DNA of 64,000 nucleotides from Polytrichum commune (GCA_950295325.1 OX485809.1:18056144-18120143); one strand, 5' to 3'; counted from the stretch's first letter, positions 34,067 to 46,227 are shown. Notes: a model not told the origin generated them from the letters alone. A program made the numbers and translations.

Positions 34067-34959
34067 CTCCACCCTCACGTTACACAACGCAGTGCAATGC
34101 TTGCTCTCAGAAATTTTCAGAAATTTGCAAAATGCAGTCACCTCCGTATCTAAATCAAGCAACGTGCAAATTACGTCCTCTCTACAGTCAATTTCACTCC
34201 AGACTCGGCAGAAAAGGAGAAAGGAGTTTTTGATAAAGAAAGACCCTGTTCAGGATACTAATTACATTACTTAATTCACCTCATTCTGGACATACTCTAC
34301 CAAACACTTGTGATAGTTTGGTAGAGCAAGTTCACGTAAGTTCTAGTCAGCTTGTAGAGGATAGATTTAGGAGGGGCTTGGAGGCAAGGAAAGGTTGGGG
34401 AAATGACTCCAAGGTTAATTTCTAGTATTAGTTTGATTAGACTCATGTCCGTCCTTGTAAAGATGGCCCAACACAAAGGCCCAAACTTTGCCATCCCCAA
34501 ATCGATCTGCACTATTGACAACTTCACTTACAATACGCGTATATGGAGGAGCCTTGTCACCTACACGAGCTCTCAAATCATATATTGCAGCCCTTCATCA
34601 CTCAACCTGAAAAAGAAACTGTATCTAAATACGAGAAAAGGTTCTCTAGAAAATCGAATTCCTCCTTTCTTTTGTGCAATGATAGCTCAACTTGCAGCAC
34701 CTCAACGCATTTGTTCATTGCTCACTTTTTCTCGCACACAACTACCCTCCCGTGTCTCCAACCAGCTACGAAGAAGCGGTTTCCATCCGTAACTAACTTA
34801 AGATGGCTTAAGTCATCAATGTATTGAAGATTGCGAGCAATCTTTTACGTACTCCTTCAATATCAATGGTCACGAGATGGTGAGGAGGACAGCTGGGATC
34901 ATCAGTCTTTCAAGGTAACAGCACTACCATTTTAACGAGAAATAGTGCACAACTTTGTA

Positions 34960-35640
34960 GTGACCTAGGTCATGGAAGTGGCTGTAATGACAGGGACTCC
35001 TCCAGCCCCCATCAACGTGCTCATACAGGTGTAGTCACCATGAATACATGGAAACCTCAGATACAAAGGCTTTGAAGTTAGTAGAACCACCATCAATAGG
35101 TGTTGCAATTCCATACCATGGAGTTTCTGTTTCGAAGTGAAGAATAAAGACGTACATGATCGGCCTATCAACCAAATTCTATGTCATTACCATCGCATTG
35201 TGTGGGCCCTTCTACACATTAGAAATAAGAAATTGAAAGGTTGTGAGATTTTGAAGTGTCATGGGCTCATGGTTTTGTGTCATTACAGTCGCTCCATCAT
35301 CCACATCATTCCAAAGCCAAACTTTCAAATGCTGAATAAATACTTGGAGAACAATCTGGGTTGTGATATGGTTGCACGTATTCTGCAACAAAGTCTAATA
35401 TTTCTCCATTGATGGAAACCTCAATACGACATGTTTCTCCATCTCTGCCTTCTGCAAGGGAAGACCCTCTTAAAGTTTAAAATTTTCATCAGAGAAAATC
35501 CACGCTTGTAACCTCTTATTGACACATCGAAATCTGGTCAACGACGGCAGTGGAAGAAACGCTACAACACGCTCAAGAACCTCCATGGGGAGGGCACCCC
35601 ATATACTTGTTTCCACTCTAACGCAACGATGTCCTCAAAT
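34960..35640 (-). pseudogene. F-box protein pseudogene (second copy)
   Basis: On the minus strand near 35605-35520 the reading LPMEVLERVVAFLPLPSLTR and NKRLQAWIFSDENFKL matches the F-box of the copy at 33.3-34.1 kb. Downstream pieces, with several stops and frame changes, include SEVSMY and a GWRSPCHYSHFHDLGHY-like stretch near 35000, as in kelch-type C-termini. It looks older than the first copy. The pair probably arose by local duplication. No intact frame remains. Confidence 0.5.
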
Positions 35641-35649
35641 TCTCCAAAA

Positions 35650-36225
35650 ATACAATTGCTCCCTCAATCTGGGGCTCCATCCTTAGCATGATGAAGAACC
35701 AAGCGTATCAACCTGACTTGAGTGTACTCTGCAAGATAGATACAAAGGCATCAGTATACATATATAGGTTAATGCCTAGGGGTAGGGAGCGCATACAAGG
35801 CATGAACAAATGCAGATAAAGACGCCTGCAAAATGCAAATTGAGGTTTCCTTGACTGAAGAGGAGACTCTCTAATGCAAGGTTGATGAGTGTGTTGAATG
35901 TCGTAAATGATGATCTTGAGATGCCATAGTACAGATATAAAGATCCTACCTGAATATTAGCTTTGCGACTAGTTGAAAATTTATGTACATTGACTTATGT
36001 GGGATTTGGAACCCCATGAGGTCAACTTCCTCAACAGACAATGGCACACTGACCTTACAATGATGACATAATTTTCGTGGATATCCACAGAGAAAGTTGA
36101 GGAAAACGTGGTCACTTCGGAGACTGGGTATACCGTTATCTGACAGATATACCCATGACCTTGTCACTCTTACTTGTGCGATTCAGTCATCTCTTTCTTG
36201 TGCTAAATTTGTTTGGTTGCAGGAC
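35650..36225. other. Unassigned stretch
   Basis: A 73-codon minus-strand frame at 35946-36167 (with HVFLNFLCGYPRKLCHH) might be a further F-box remnant, but no motif confirms it. Confidence 0.3.
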
Positions 36226-36525
36226 CCCCCCATTATACAGACATCAGGGACATCATTCTAAGACAGGATGCAGAAAGACATACACAAAAAAAATATTCAT
36301 TTGTACTTGTAAGTTGGGTTGCCTCCGCAACTGGTTCTGGATTTCTTGGGTACGATTAAGTATGGAGAACCGGTATGTAACAAATCTTCCGGACTAGTCC
36401 AGATACACGAAGACTCCAACAATGGAGGCCAAAATTCTCGCAAAACTTACATCCTTCCTCAGATCGACCTTTCTAAGCGGCACTTTGCACCTACGTCTCT
36501 AAGCTACGATCCAAGAATCGGATAA
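36226..36525 (+). pseudogene. Unrecognised exon remnant
   Basis: After a TTGCAG acceptor at about 36226, one frame gives DPPHYTDIRDIILRQDAERH and FVLVSWVASATGSGFLGYD, then stops. An overlapping frame (36319-36525) gives LVLDFLGTIKYGEPVCNKSS and ends YDPRIG. The amino-acid composition looks protein-like, but I do not recognise it. A hAT MITE follows 145 bases later. Confidence 0.3.
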
Positions 36526-36669
36526 CTGTAGAGTACTCTGAAATAATTTTCGACCTGAAGCTCCATGCACTTAATATCAATTCCTCACACAATGGCTAAG
36601 CTACAGGTGCCCAAAAGGAGGGACCTGATTGTGCATGACACAATAATCCTCGGGCTAGACTGGGAAAGT

Positions 36670-37000
36670 CTCGGGGGGGCAGTGTGTTAAAAAGTTAAGG
36701 ATATAGGTGCGAACAACCACTATTTTATAGGGGGTATTACTTTCAATTCTCTTCTTTTTTTCACATGCTATCATTATGTAAATTTCTACTTTGGGTTAAT
36801 AAAAAAATGGCTTGCATTACTTATAATTCCAAATTACCTATTATTCCATACCCTATAGTACTTTAAAGATGTCCAGTGCCATTTTGGATACCCTATATTA
36901 CTCTTAAGTTCATTTATAATTTCTAGCCCCGATGTTTTTAAAATACCCTATCATTTGTTCGCACGTATATTGCTACTCCAACCAATGACTACCCCCCCAG
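36670..37000. mobile_element. hAT-type MITE copy 1, 331 bp
   Basis: A perfect 8-bp duplication, GGGAAAGT, flanks it at 36662-36669 and 37001-37008. It starts CTCGGGGGGG and ends in a C run plus AG. Inverted GTGCGAACAA blocks lie inside both ends. It is about 95% identical by eye to the element at 45888-46227, so both moved fairly recently. Confidence 0.9.
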
Positions 37001-37249
37001 GGGAAAGTTAGTACTTAAGATAGAACCTGAAACTCCGAGCAGTCAAGAGATGTGAACAAAACACTGAATTGTCACCTTGTAGACCTCAGAACTGAAAATG
37101 ATCTGCAGATGAGGCAGTTCGATCAGAAGAGGGAAAGAGGAGTATTCGATCATAGAACACCATGACTGGACAATTTCCAAAGCATTCACGTACCTGGAGG
37201 CTGGAGCATTCCATGCACTCGCACCCCCTTGCAAGGACTCCAAACCATC

Positions 37250-37690
37250 ATCAAAACCCTTAAACCCTAAACCCTGACTCTAGCTATACAGACTCTACGG
37301 GTTAAGTTCTAATCCAAGGGTTAAGCCTTTGTATGCCCGGCGCTTTCTCCAGCGTCAATGAACATAATAAGTTTCGACCACCCTTGACGTTGAGGGGGTG
37401 TGCAAACGAAAGCCAACTCCATATTGAAGATGAGGAAGGAACAATTCTCAATTTCAACAAGATTTCAGAAGATCCAACGATTGCAATCAAGTCGAGGCAG
37501 ATAGGAAAAAATGAGTGCTTTTCTTCATTTGAGACGATGGAGTGGATGAACACATTGAATAAAACATCTGCATTCACCAATTTAAGCAGTTGAGCATAAT
37601 TCTTATCATTATAGAATATTCCTTGTTATTGTGTTTCTAACAACTGAAAGGATATTTCATGGCAACTTATCATATAATTTTAGGGTAATT
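37250..37690 (+). other. Unassigned stretch with an 86-codon open frame
   Basis: The frame 37333-37593 (containing LRGCANESQLHIEDEEGTIL) is mixed in composition and may be an exon remnant. Its reverse strand is also open. I cannot decide between them, and no family is recognised. Confidence 0.25.
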
Positions 37691-38065
37691 GAGTTATTTG
37701 TAAAGTCTCTCAAAAAATCATGTCTTGGTAGGGAGATTCTCCCCTCTTTTGACATGTTTTAGTTTTCAAGGAGTGTTCAAGTGGTGTTAGAACCCTTAAT
37801 TTTGGTGAAATGAAGGGGAGGTATTTGACTTTGGTCAAATGACTATTAATTAAAAATGAATTCCATAATAAATTTTGGAAGACACCTAAAATGATGCTCT
37901 CAAAAGTTTGGCAAGGAACATATTCCAAATCAAACACCTCCCCTTCATTTCACCAAAATCAGTGTTCTAAGAGCACTTGAATAGTGCTAAAGATCATAAA
38001 ATGTCAAAAGTGGGAAGGAACTCCCTACCAAAACATGAGGTTTTGTGAGACCTTACAAATAACTC
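37691..38065. repeat. Foldback element, 375 bp
   Basis: Arms 37691-37835 and 37921-38065 are reverse complements at roughly 80-85% by eye, starting GAGTTATTTGTAA and including TTGGTAGGGAG and GGTGAAATGAAGGGGAGG. The ends and the TTGGTAGGGAG block are shared with the palindrome at 28771-29122. No target duplication is seen. Confidence 0.8.
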
Positions 38066-38589
38066 TATTGTATGACTATTGAGTTATGATTTTTGCCTAT
38101 AGGTGTAACCCAAAAATTGACCCTAAGCTCTTATAGGCTAACATGTTTGGATCAAAGACATCTTTGTTAATCAATATGTAAGGTTTAGGGTCGCTTATTG
38201 TTCAAAAATGTTTGGGTTACTTTTCAGTGAAGGCTGCTTTTGAGTATATCTACCATAGCCAGGTTAGGAAATGGTGATCTGCTCATTAACAGCAAACATG
38301 AGCCCGAATCATCATGGCGATTTTCTTGATTCTGGACATGAATGTACGCACTCAATTCTGTTGAAGATTCCTTTCAATGTCAACTTGGCGTACTTACAAA
38401 CTCCCCTTATTAGCATGGACCTTTTGTAGTAATGGGGTCGAGTTGCAATTCGATGCATGGTGATCAAAGAGCATACTCATGCCACGGTACTTTCCCATTT
38501 CAATGGAATGAGATGTTGGAACAATTGACAAGTCGCAAATGATCATGAATATTTGCAATTTTTTGGAATTTCAAGAACAGATTTGGGGT

Positions 38590-39123
38590 GACAGGTGCAA
38601 CGCAATTCATCGATATTGAAGTTTGTGGAGGTTGCCATGCGCGAAACAGGAATTATTTCCAGATATCGTAACCTAATATTGTCTAGTGGGGGGCAAGTGG
38701 GTACAGATTGGTGGATCCATGCGACATTGACGACAGTGAGATGCAATTTGGCAGCGGAGAGTTTGAGAAGAGCTTGAGTCCTCTGCTGTGGTATAGGAAT
38801 TTGATACCAAAAATCATACTTTACAGTGTGGAGTGCAGAGAATTGGGCTTGGACATACTAAAACATTCGTATTTTTACAACATCGGACCTGATGCACTTG
38901 AATCTTCTCGTGGACTACCTAAATGCTGAATGGATTGTACATCGAAGTGCTTTGACAGATCCTAGCTTCAACCCAGTGCTGGCTTACTTTGTACACACTG
39001 CACTCTTGGGGCGAGTTGATGAGTGGAAAGAAATCTCTCCATGAATTGTACTTGAGAGGACTCCGACTTGGCCGCCCCCTCAAATTTACTGAAGTTGATG
39101 ATGATTTGAAGCTCCGCAAGTAG
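38590..39123 (+). pseudogene. Unrecognised coding remnant with frameshifts
   Basis: Overlapping plus-strand frames give TDWWIHATL (about 38700), ECRELGLDILKHSYFYNIGP, NLLVDYLNAEWIVHRSALTD followed by NPVLAYFVHTALLGRVDEW, and SLHELYLRGLRLGRPLKFTE ending at a TAG at 39121-39123. The hydrophobic/charged pattern looks like a real protein C-terminus, but three frames are needed. I do not know the family. Confidence 0.3.
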
Positions 39124-39589
39124 TTCCGACGCCTTACACTTGCTTAAACTTGTATATACTTATTTTTTGCGCATCTTCAAGAGCTGTCTGTTTTCAGCGG
39201 CCGATATTGCCTGGGAATTGTAGGCAGGAGTGCATGTAACCCTAACCCTTGCGGCTCCCTTGGCTGTCGGTTTCCTCCTGGGCATGGAAAATCCTCCTCC
39301 TCGTACAATTGTGGGAACTTCGAACCCTTAAACCTCGCGGGGCCTCCGATCTTGCGTACTTACATGTTCACGCCAGCTATGGATTATTTTCGAGTGCCTC
39401 ACAGACAAAATTTACGTAAGAAAGCGTCAGCAAGACGGACTCAACTAGTGCTGAAGTCGCCGCCAGATAAGGTTACTTGGAGGAAGACTAACTGTAGTGT
39501 TGGTGGATTGAGGGAATAGTCGGAGCCAAGCTTGAGATCATCGAACATGCGGAACTGTGAGGCGAATGAATTGCGTGAGATTACACGTT

Positions 39590-40783
39590 TCAAGACCTAG
39601 GTGAAGACTGTGGATTGGATGGACCACCATGACCACTTCGTGGATCTTCGAAACCTTGTCCTGGTGATTCCTCGCCTTGAGGATGCGGCGAGCCCCCCAT
39701 CTGCCCTTTCCCTCGACTCAAAAGCCTACGGAAGCTCGCGGAAGCTCGAGCCATGGGCGACATGGCACCACTACTACTACTGCCGTTGCTGCTGCTGCTG
39801 CTGCTGCTGCTACTTGCCATTTGAGATGCTCTCGGCATGTCGATGGCAATCTGGAACGGTGCACGGAGTGGCATCGAGGGCCTTGACTCCATGTTGCCAT
39901 TGGTGCCCCAAAACAGCACATTCGATGGAATTTCAGTGCTCTTGCTAGATTGAGATTGCTCAGATTCCTGCTGCTCCGAAGTTAGTGACGAGGTTCTTTC
40001 AACCTCAGCCAACTGTTGCTGCTGCCTGCTGCTTCTTGCGTGTCTCATCACAGACGGTGAAACAGAACCACCTCCCTGCACATCCGTGACTGCATCAGAT
40101 TCCACCGGTATGTCCATATCATCAACATTGACAACGGTTTCCAACAGCGTCGACACCGGAGGCGGCTTCATCAACTCGTCATCCAGATCTTCGGGTTGGA
40201 GACCGGATCTGCACAGAGGGCAAGTGGAGTGCGAGTGCAGCCACATGTCGATGCAGTCGAGGTGGAAGCTGTGGCCACATTTCGGCAAGGTGCGGCCAAC
40301 CTCGGTCTCTTCGAAATCCTCCAGACAGACAGCGCACTCCATTGCAGTCTTCTTCGCCATAGCCGCCGCCTTGTACTCGAACGTTGGCAATGCCTCCACC
40401 ACCGCTCGGTCTAACCCCATGCTCACCTGCATCTGCTGCTGCACAGGGACTCCAGCGTGATCGTTCCCTGGTACATGTAAGCCACGGCGTGCGTATCTTC
40501 TTCTCCTCCGCCACGAGAGCGAAGTTGGACTGCCTGGAAGATTTGGTGCAGCCACGGCTTGGGTTCGCCAGAACCATTTGGCGTAGATGTGCAAACACAG
40601 GATGAAGAGCACCACTGAGAATAGCACCGCAACCGCCACCACCATGATCTTGCTGTTCACCGCATACTTGTCGTCTGAAACCGGAGGGTTGATGGTTTGA
40701 AACGGTGGATAGTAATTGTAAGTTGCTGGATATGGGTTAGTGTCCGTGGACCAAGTAGGAGTTGATACCTCCGGTTGCTGCAT
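39590..40783 (-). CDS. ATL-family RING-H2 E3 ubiquitin ligase
   Basis: The frame of 397 codons is read from ATG at 40783; the frame extends upstream only through non-ATG codons. It has a single membrane helix (about residues 46-69), a basic stretch ([10 protein letters not shown]), the GLD motif ([15 protein letters not shown], 121-135) and a canonical RING-H2 domain. The zinc ligands fit C-x2-C-x15-C-x-H-x2-H-x2-C-x10-C-x2-C (C150, C153, C169, H171, H174, C177, C188, C191), with W181 at the E2 contact. This order is diagnostic of plant ATL ligases, which ubiquitinate targets at membranes, often in defence and stress. The C-terminus is long and Ser/Gln-rich with a polyserine run. No introns are seen, as usual for ATLs. 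Confidence 0.93.
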   Translation of the reverse strand: MQQPEVSTPTWSTDTNPYPATYNYYPPFQTINPPVSDDKYAVNSKIMVVAVAVLFSVVLFILCLHIYAKWFWRTQAVAAPNLPGSPTSLSWRRRRRYARRGLHVPGNDHAGVPVQQQMQVSMGLDRAVVEALPTFEYKAAAMAKKTAMECAVCLEDFEETEVGRTLPKCGHSFHLDCIDMWLHSHSTCPLCRSGLQPEDLDDELMKPPPVSTLLETVVNVDDMDIPVESDAVTDVQGGGSVSPSVMRHARSSRQQQQLAEVERTSSLTSEQQESEQSQSSKSTEIPSNVLFWGTNGNMESRPSMPLRAPFQIAIDMPRASQMASSSSSSSSSNGSSSSGAMSPMARASASFRRLLSRGKGQMGGSPHPQGEESPGQGFEDPRSGHGGPSNPQSSPRS

Positions 40784-42600
40784 TTTGCACGAATATGGTT
40801 CTCGGACAAGGAAATCGACCAATCCTTCTGGAGTTGATCCTAACCCGATCCTAACCGGCAACCTGCTCCACTCTGCTTTTTCTCCGTTGATCAATCAACC
40901 TCAACATGCGGGCCCTAAACCCCCCGAGGATACCAAATTGCACTAGAACATTCCTACGAAGTGTTTGCCTCGATGAAATCTGAGCGTTATCGCGCCGAGT
41001 GTGCTTCACCTCCGACCTCAGACTCTAATGGCCTCCTCTTTACTGAGTCAAGCTCAAGATTTTAAATTTTCTGAAGTGGTAACGACCACCAATTGGAAGA
41101 CGACAGCAAGAACGAGACCAGCTATGCTCCAAAACTAGAACTGTGATCGTAACACATGTTCTGATCGCCCACCCCCCTCAAAGTACTCAACGATCATCAA
41201 TCAATCAACAGCAGCTCATAAAAGAAATTCTGAACATTCATATGACTGTGTAAGCGTGGCGGTCCTCGAATTGAATTTACTGGCTGCGACACCCGAAGTC
41301 TGATCAATCTAAATGAACAGGCTACAACCACTAGGAAACCAACTACAAATTCTTCACATGAGTGGCTCTTCGACGTGGCACAATTATGTTAGCTCCAAAA
41401 CTCCAGAACTTGGATCAATCTCGGATCCCACAGCAGATTGATTCGCAAGCCTTCACTTCAACATATGTCTAAATTTAGGCATCAATCTCTACCTGATCCA
41501 TCCATCCACCCACCGACACCGGCGGCACACGATTCTCGGAGAGCCTTGAGCTCCGCCTTGGAGCTCTCATACCACTCTAGATCTAGAGTCCTTTGTAGAC
41601 TTCCCTATGTATGTGTAGTACTTGGACGCCCAAAGGCCGGCCAAACGTAGAGCTTGGAAGTTGCTTGCTCCTTTTCTTTCCTTTTTTTTTTCTCTCTCTC
41701 TTTCTATTCTTCTAGTGGGAGTGTGAAGCTTATGATGGTGGATTTGGGTTTGGGTTGGTCAACGGTGGAATGTGATGATGGGCATCATGTGTGTGCAAAT
41801 TTGTTTGTTGTCGTGCCGTGTGGGCATTGACCGGCTACTTGGAACAAAAGGCACAAGACTTGTAGGCCGGACACATGTAGAGGGGAGATGACACCACGAC
41901 CTTCACGGGTGGGGTCGTCGGCCAAGGTGGACCCGGACTTTTGCTTTGGTAGGTTTCCCGTAATGTGCACCGATTTCTATGGGAATTTCAACGAGTGGAC
42001 CAGTTGGTGGACCACAAAAGGACCGGTGCACCTTTGAAAACCAATTGTGGATCATCAACCTAGTCCGAAGCTCATAGAAAATTCTATAACAAAAGAGAGA
42101 TAGCATAAGAGATGGGTGGTTGGTTGGCAACTCTTGACATCCAATCGAGGTCGGATAAAGGACAGTCCTAGTCATGGAGCAATCGGTGGTTGCCTAAGGC
42201 CCAAAGGAGAGGGCGTTCTCTAGTGACTCTCATGGTGTGAGTTATTTGCACTCGATAAATCCCACATGGAAGTTATGGACCATTAAATTCTCAAGACAAC
42301 TCAAGTGGTCATGTTCGTGACACATGGATATCCTCTCCTTTCGCTTAGGTGGAACCACCCCACAACTTTTCATTAAATTGTTTTATAAGCATTCGAGCTG
42401 GTGAATCTTAACAAGCAATCCTCGTTCTAATGTTTTGGGAAGTTGTTCACAACTTGCAGTCAAACTACAAAGATTTACAAACTTCATCTACAATTCTTGC
42501 TCAAGTAGTAATCGTAAGCTTGCCCATGGAGCCTTGCAATGTTAAAGCAAGATTGGACATGTGGTTTGATTAAGTGGGACCAATGTACCCTCACATACAA
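40784..42600. other. Upstream region of the ATL gene
   Basis: This interval lies 5' of the minus-strand ATL gene. A polypyrimidine tract at about 41676-41712 reads as a GA-rich tract on the gene's sense strand. No second gene is supported. Confidence 0.4.
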
Positions 42601-42629
42601 CACTTTGACTCCCTCCAAAGTAGTGCACT

Positions 42630-42805
42630 AGTTGGGGGGGGGGGGGGTGAGCAAACAAGATCCCAACAGTGCTTTTTTATCAACTAATTAGTCACATTCT
42701 GATCATCTAATCTATCTATGGCCCAAATTTAGTACGTAACGAATCGTCAAAAATTATCATGGGAGCATTTACACCCCCCCCCCCCACACACACACACACA
42801 CACAA
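42630..42805. repeat. G run / C run pair with CA microsatellite
   Basis: A run of G (42634-42647) followed by TGAGCAAAC, and about 125 bases later a run of C (42774-42785) followed by (CA)n, might be the ends of a small MITE. The pairing beyond the runs is weak. Confidence 0.3.
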
Positions 42806-43012
42806 ATGATGCATTAAAAAAATATTCTTGTGCAAATGAATATGCAACATTGTGCTTGAAGAGTGCATCCTCCATACAATTCAGTTTCACCGCTATTCTC
42901 CATGTGGGAACTATCATAAGCTACACATCATCATGACATACACAAGATCATGGAAATATTTTGGTTTTGGTTTTCTCCAATGACTTGGCCCATAAAAAAC
43001 AACATATTTGTT

Positions 43013-43258
43013 GTCCTACTCTATTTGTGGTATTTAGGGTCGCTTAATATTTGAAGTCATATAATGCTATATCTTTCTATTAAAATAACACTTTCAACTT
43101 CTACAAACAAAAGATAAATAGATCAATAGGAAGTTAGGAAGTTAGGACATTTTGAAACATAAGAGACTGAAACTTGGTAAAATATCATATTCTTGATTCA
43201 ATTTTACTACATCACTCCAAATAGTTAAGTAGCACTAAAAATCACAAACAGTACAGCA
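43013..43258. mobile_element. MITE related to the nested element at 18.8 kb
   Basis: The left end (CTATTTGTGGTATTTAGGG) pairs with the reversed right end (CTGTTTGTGATTTTTAGTG) over about 35 bases. The interior shares AATGCTATATC with the element at 18833-19049. Identity is modest. Confidence 0.55.
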
Positions 43259-43384
43259 ATATGCAGACACAAGCACACTCATGAAACCAAGAAAACAAGA
43301 CAAGAATTTCGACAACAGTGCAAACCTATTATGAAAATGAACATCAAAATGTAAATGAAGGCTTTGAGTAAAAAAAACAATAAC

Positions 43385-43860
43385 ACGTGATGAGCAAGTA
43401 CGCTTCTTTGAGGCCAGGCTGCTGCACAGTCTCTACCCATGGATTATAGTCAACAATTCCTTTGACATGAAAGTTGGAAATACATTAATGGTACATTGTG
43501 GCTTGCCTTAAATTGAAACAATCGATATATATGCTCATAACAGAAATTGCTCAGTCACGCCTGTGTTGATTTTTGGCTTTGAAGAAGTCAATATAAAAGC
43601 CACTGGTTGACATTCAACTCTAAAGTGAGAAGCCAGAAAGTAGAAAAGGATGAAGTGACAGCCTACGTACTTTGAGTGGAAAATTCACAAATGATATATA
43701 AGCAGGCTTGATTTGGTTACTCATCTTAACTTCAAAAGGACAAGGTAGACGTGTTTGTCCGGGTATATAGTCACCTCTGTCTAATAAAATCTGGGACATA
43801 TTTACAGTACATTCTTTTGATTTTGGACACATGGACAGCTGAGAAGTTGTGTCAACAATC
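43385..43860 (-). pseudogene. Two unrecognised spliced exons
   Basis: The minus-strand piece 43860-43673 encodes NMSQILLDRGDYIPGQTRLP then CPFEVKMSNQIKPAYISF and ends at a strong GTACGT donor. About 200 bases on, after an AAG acceptor-like site near 43472, a second piece encodes GIVDYNPWVETVQQPGLKEA then YLLIT. Coding-like composition and the donor argue for a gene fragment. Its first part faintly recalls a VAP/MSP domain, but the second does not. I leave it unassigned. Confidence 0.35.
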
Positions 43861-43861
43861 T

Positions 43862-44437
43862 TAACTTAAAAAAGCTTTCATCCATATGGTCAAATATATT
43901 AGAATAGGTGTCGATTTTTCAATCATATTGTGTGTTGGATTGAATTATTTTAAATGATTTTTAAAAAAAAATTATTTTCAGTCTTTGAGGATTAAACGGA
44001 CACATAAACTTGAGTAGTGTGTGGTCAAGTGAGGATCTAAGCAAAGCCACCAACAAACACTTGTTTGAAAAAAAATTGAATTGTATTCTCAAAAAAAAAA
44101 ATTAACCATTCCAATATCAATAGACAACATGATTGAAACAACCTATATTATGATCATAATTGTACTTGATAATGAATATTCAACCATATTCATGTGAGTT
44201 CCAAAAATCATGAGGGAAATGGCTAAGGACACGATTTGGATTTGCATGTTTCACATCCTACGAGAAGTGGGTGTTCGGTAAAGTGTTAGGCTCACTTTCC
44301 GTATACCAAAACCAAGTTCAAAAGTCCCACTCACTCCAACTGTGAGATGCTCCAACTTTGTATGGAAAAATGCATCACAAGCCTCAACATAAAACATAGT
44401 AATTCATCACACGGCACACTATATATGTAGCAGTATC
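43862..44437. other. Gene-free stretch
   Basis: AT-rich, with no supported gene. Confidence 0.4.
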
Positions 44438-45085
44438 TGGAGACTTTTTTGAGCATAATCAGTGGTCCTAGTGTTCCCAAGTCCAACCGGTTGCATGTTG
44501 ACATCCTTGGGTTCATCTTTATTGATTTGAGGTATATTCTCTAAATTCCTCTCAAATGATCGGTAATTTTCCAAAAGTCTTGAACTTCAACCGGTTATTT
44601 CTCAAACTCAACTGGTTGCATTATGTAGCATTGCTATTTAGCATTGTGCAGACACAAGTGGCACTCATGAGAACCTATGACCGGGGAGAACCGGCAGCTA
44701 GTTACAGATGAACTGGTTGAGTTTGAGAAAATAACCAGTTGAAGTTCAGGACTGCAAGAAAATTACCGATCATTTTAGAGGAATCTATAGAATGAACCCC
44801 ACTCTAATAAAGGAAAACTGAAGGATGTCAACATGTAACCGATGATCGGGGAGATTTTCGGGCATAATCATCGGTCGAGATCGTAGTGTTTGCAAGTCCA
44901 ACCGGTTACACGTTGACATCCTTCGGTTTTTCTATATTAATTTGAGGTATATTCCATAAATTCCTCTAAAGTGATCGGTAATTCTCCTGCAGTCTTGAAC
45001 TTCAACCGGTTATTTCTCAAACTCAACCGGTTCATCTGTAACTAAGTTAACCGCCGGTTCTCCCTGATCATTGTCCCCGATCACT
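44438..45085. repeat. Three alternating copies of an AACCGGTT-rich repeat
   Basis: Copy A (44438-44622, +), copy B (about 44663-44840, -) and copy C (about 44840-45085, +) share CTTGAACTTCAACCGGTTAT, CTCAAACTCAACCGGTT, GAGGTATATTC and GTTGACATCC. Adjacent copies are inverted, so both A/B and B/C can fold back. Termini carry GGGGAGA. Other copies are at 29665-29755 and 50660-51260. The perfect palindrome AACCGGTT occurs about five times, with several one-base variants. Confidence 0.8.
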
Positions 45086-45089
45086 GATG

Positions 45090-45887
45090 AGAACCCCACA
45101 AAAACACAAGTCAACGACACAAATGAACACACATTTATGGTACCCAACCCCCGATATCGTGATAAAATGGTCAATAGATCGATGTTGGTACCTATGTAAC
45201 TTAAGTTAGGTGTTGCATGTGAGTACCTCCAAGTTGCTTCTTCCCACACTCTTGCACATCCTTGCAAGCATGCAAAGGAAAGGAAAGGAAAGGCCCTGCC
45301 CGGCCCCGCGGGCGGGCAGGCGGGCAGGCGAAGCTGGTCAAAGCTCCTTAAGGGCAGCCCCTTTCTTTGACCCTCCGAAAGCTCAAAGAGAAAAAGCCTG
45401 AGCCAAAACTTGTGAGGAAAAAGACAGCAATGCTTGGGCTCCGTGCAGGAATAGTAATACAAGGATGCGTTGTTGGAAGGTAAGTTAGAGCTTCGATCCT
45501 TTTTCTAGCTTTTGGACTCGGAACTTGGAAGCCAAACAAATTGGGGTTGCTCTTGTCCACACAACAAGCAAACTAGGTATCAAAGTTGAGCTCCTTCTTA
45601 GATATATAACAAAGTTGGTAACATGGAAGGCTTAAAGGGAGATAGCCTGACTCAGCCTATGAAGCTTTCTCACATTCAAAAGCTACGAAAGTTTTATTTG
45701 CACTTTTTTCATGGGTTGAAATCGAATCAAGATTTTCATCCTTACATGCTAAAAACTGATTTAAAGTACAAGCTCAACTACTAACTTCGATTTTTTTTAG
45801 GGAATAACTCCATGTTCTACCCCCTCCCTGCCCCACCACCACCACGTCGATAATATTATAGATTGTATGAAGATGTTTGTAACAAAC
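45090..45887. other. Gene-free stretch
   Basis: A GC-rich stretch with GGCGGGCAGG repeats lies at 45295-45335. Frames at 45010-45462 and 45348-45560 have no motif. Confidence 0.4.
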
Positions 45888-46227
45888 CTCGGGGGGGGCA
45901 GTGTGTTAAAAAGTTAAGGATATAGGTGCGAACAACCACTATTTTATAGGGGGGTATTACTTTCAACTCTCTTCTGTTTTTCACATGCTATCATTATGTA
46001 AATTTCTACTTTGGGTTAATAGAAAAATGGCTTGCATTACTTATAATTCCAAATTACCTATTATTCCATACCCTATAGTACTTTAAAGATGTCCAATGCC
46101 ATTTTTGATACCCTATATTACTCTTAAGTCCATTTATAATTTTTAGCCCCCATGTTTTTAAAATACCCTATCATTTGTTCGCACGTATATTGCTACTCCA
46201 ACCAATGACTACCCCCCCCCCCCCGAG
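45888..46227. mobile_element. hAT-type MITE copy 2, 340 bp
   Basis: A perfect 8-bp duplication, TAACAAAC, flanks it at 45880-45887 and 46228-46235. Ends are CTCGGGGGGGG and CCCCCCCCGAG. It is nearly identical to 36670-37000. The main differences are the lengths of the terminal G and C runs. Confidence 0.92.

Noticed and set aside
39601..40632. Plus-strand and alternative frames across the ATL gene, including Ala- and Cys-rich runs
   Set aside because: The runs arise from the polyserine-coding repeat read in other frames. The RING-H2 frame is clearly the coding one.
43620..43832. VAP/MSP domain for the minus-strand exon
   Set aside because: The similarity is limited to a few residues and the next exon does not continue the domain.
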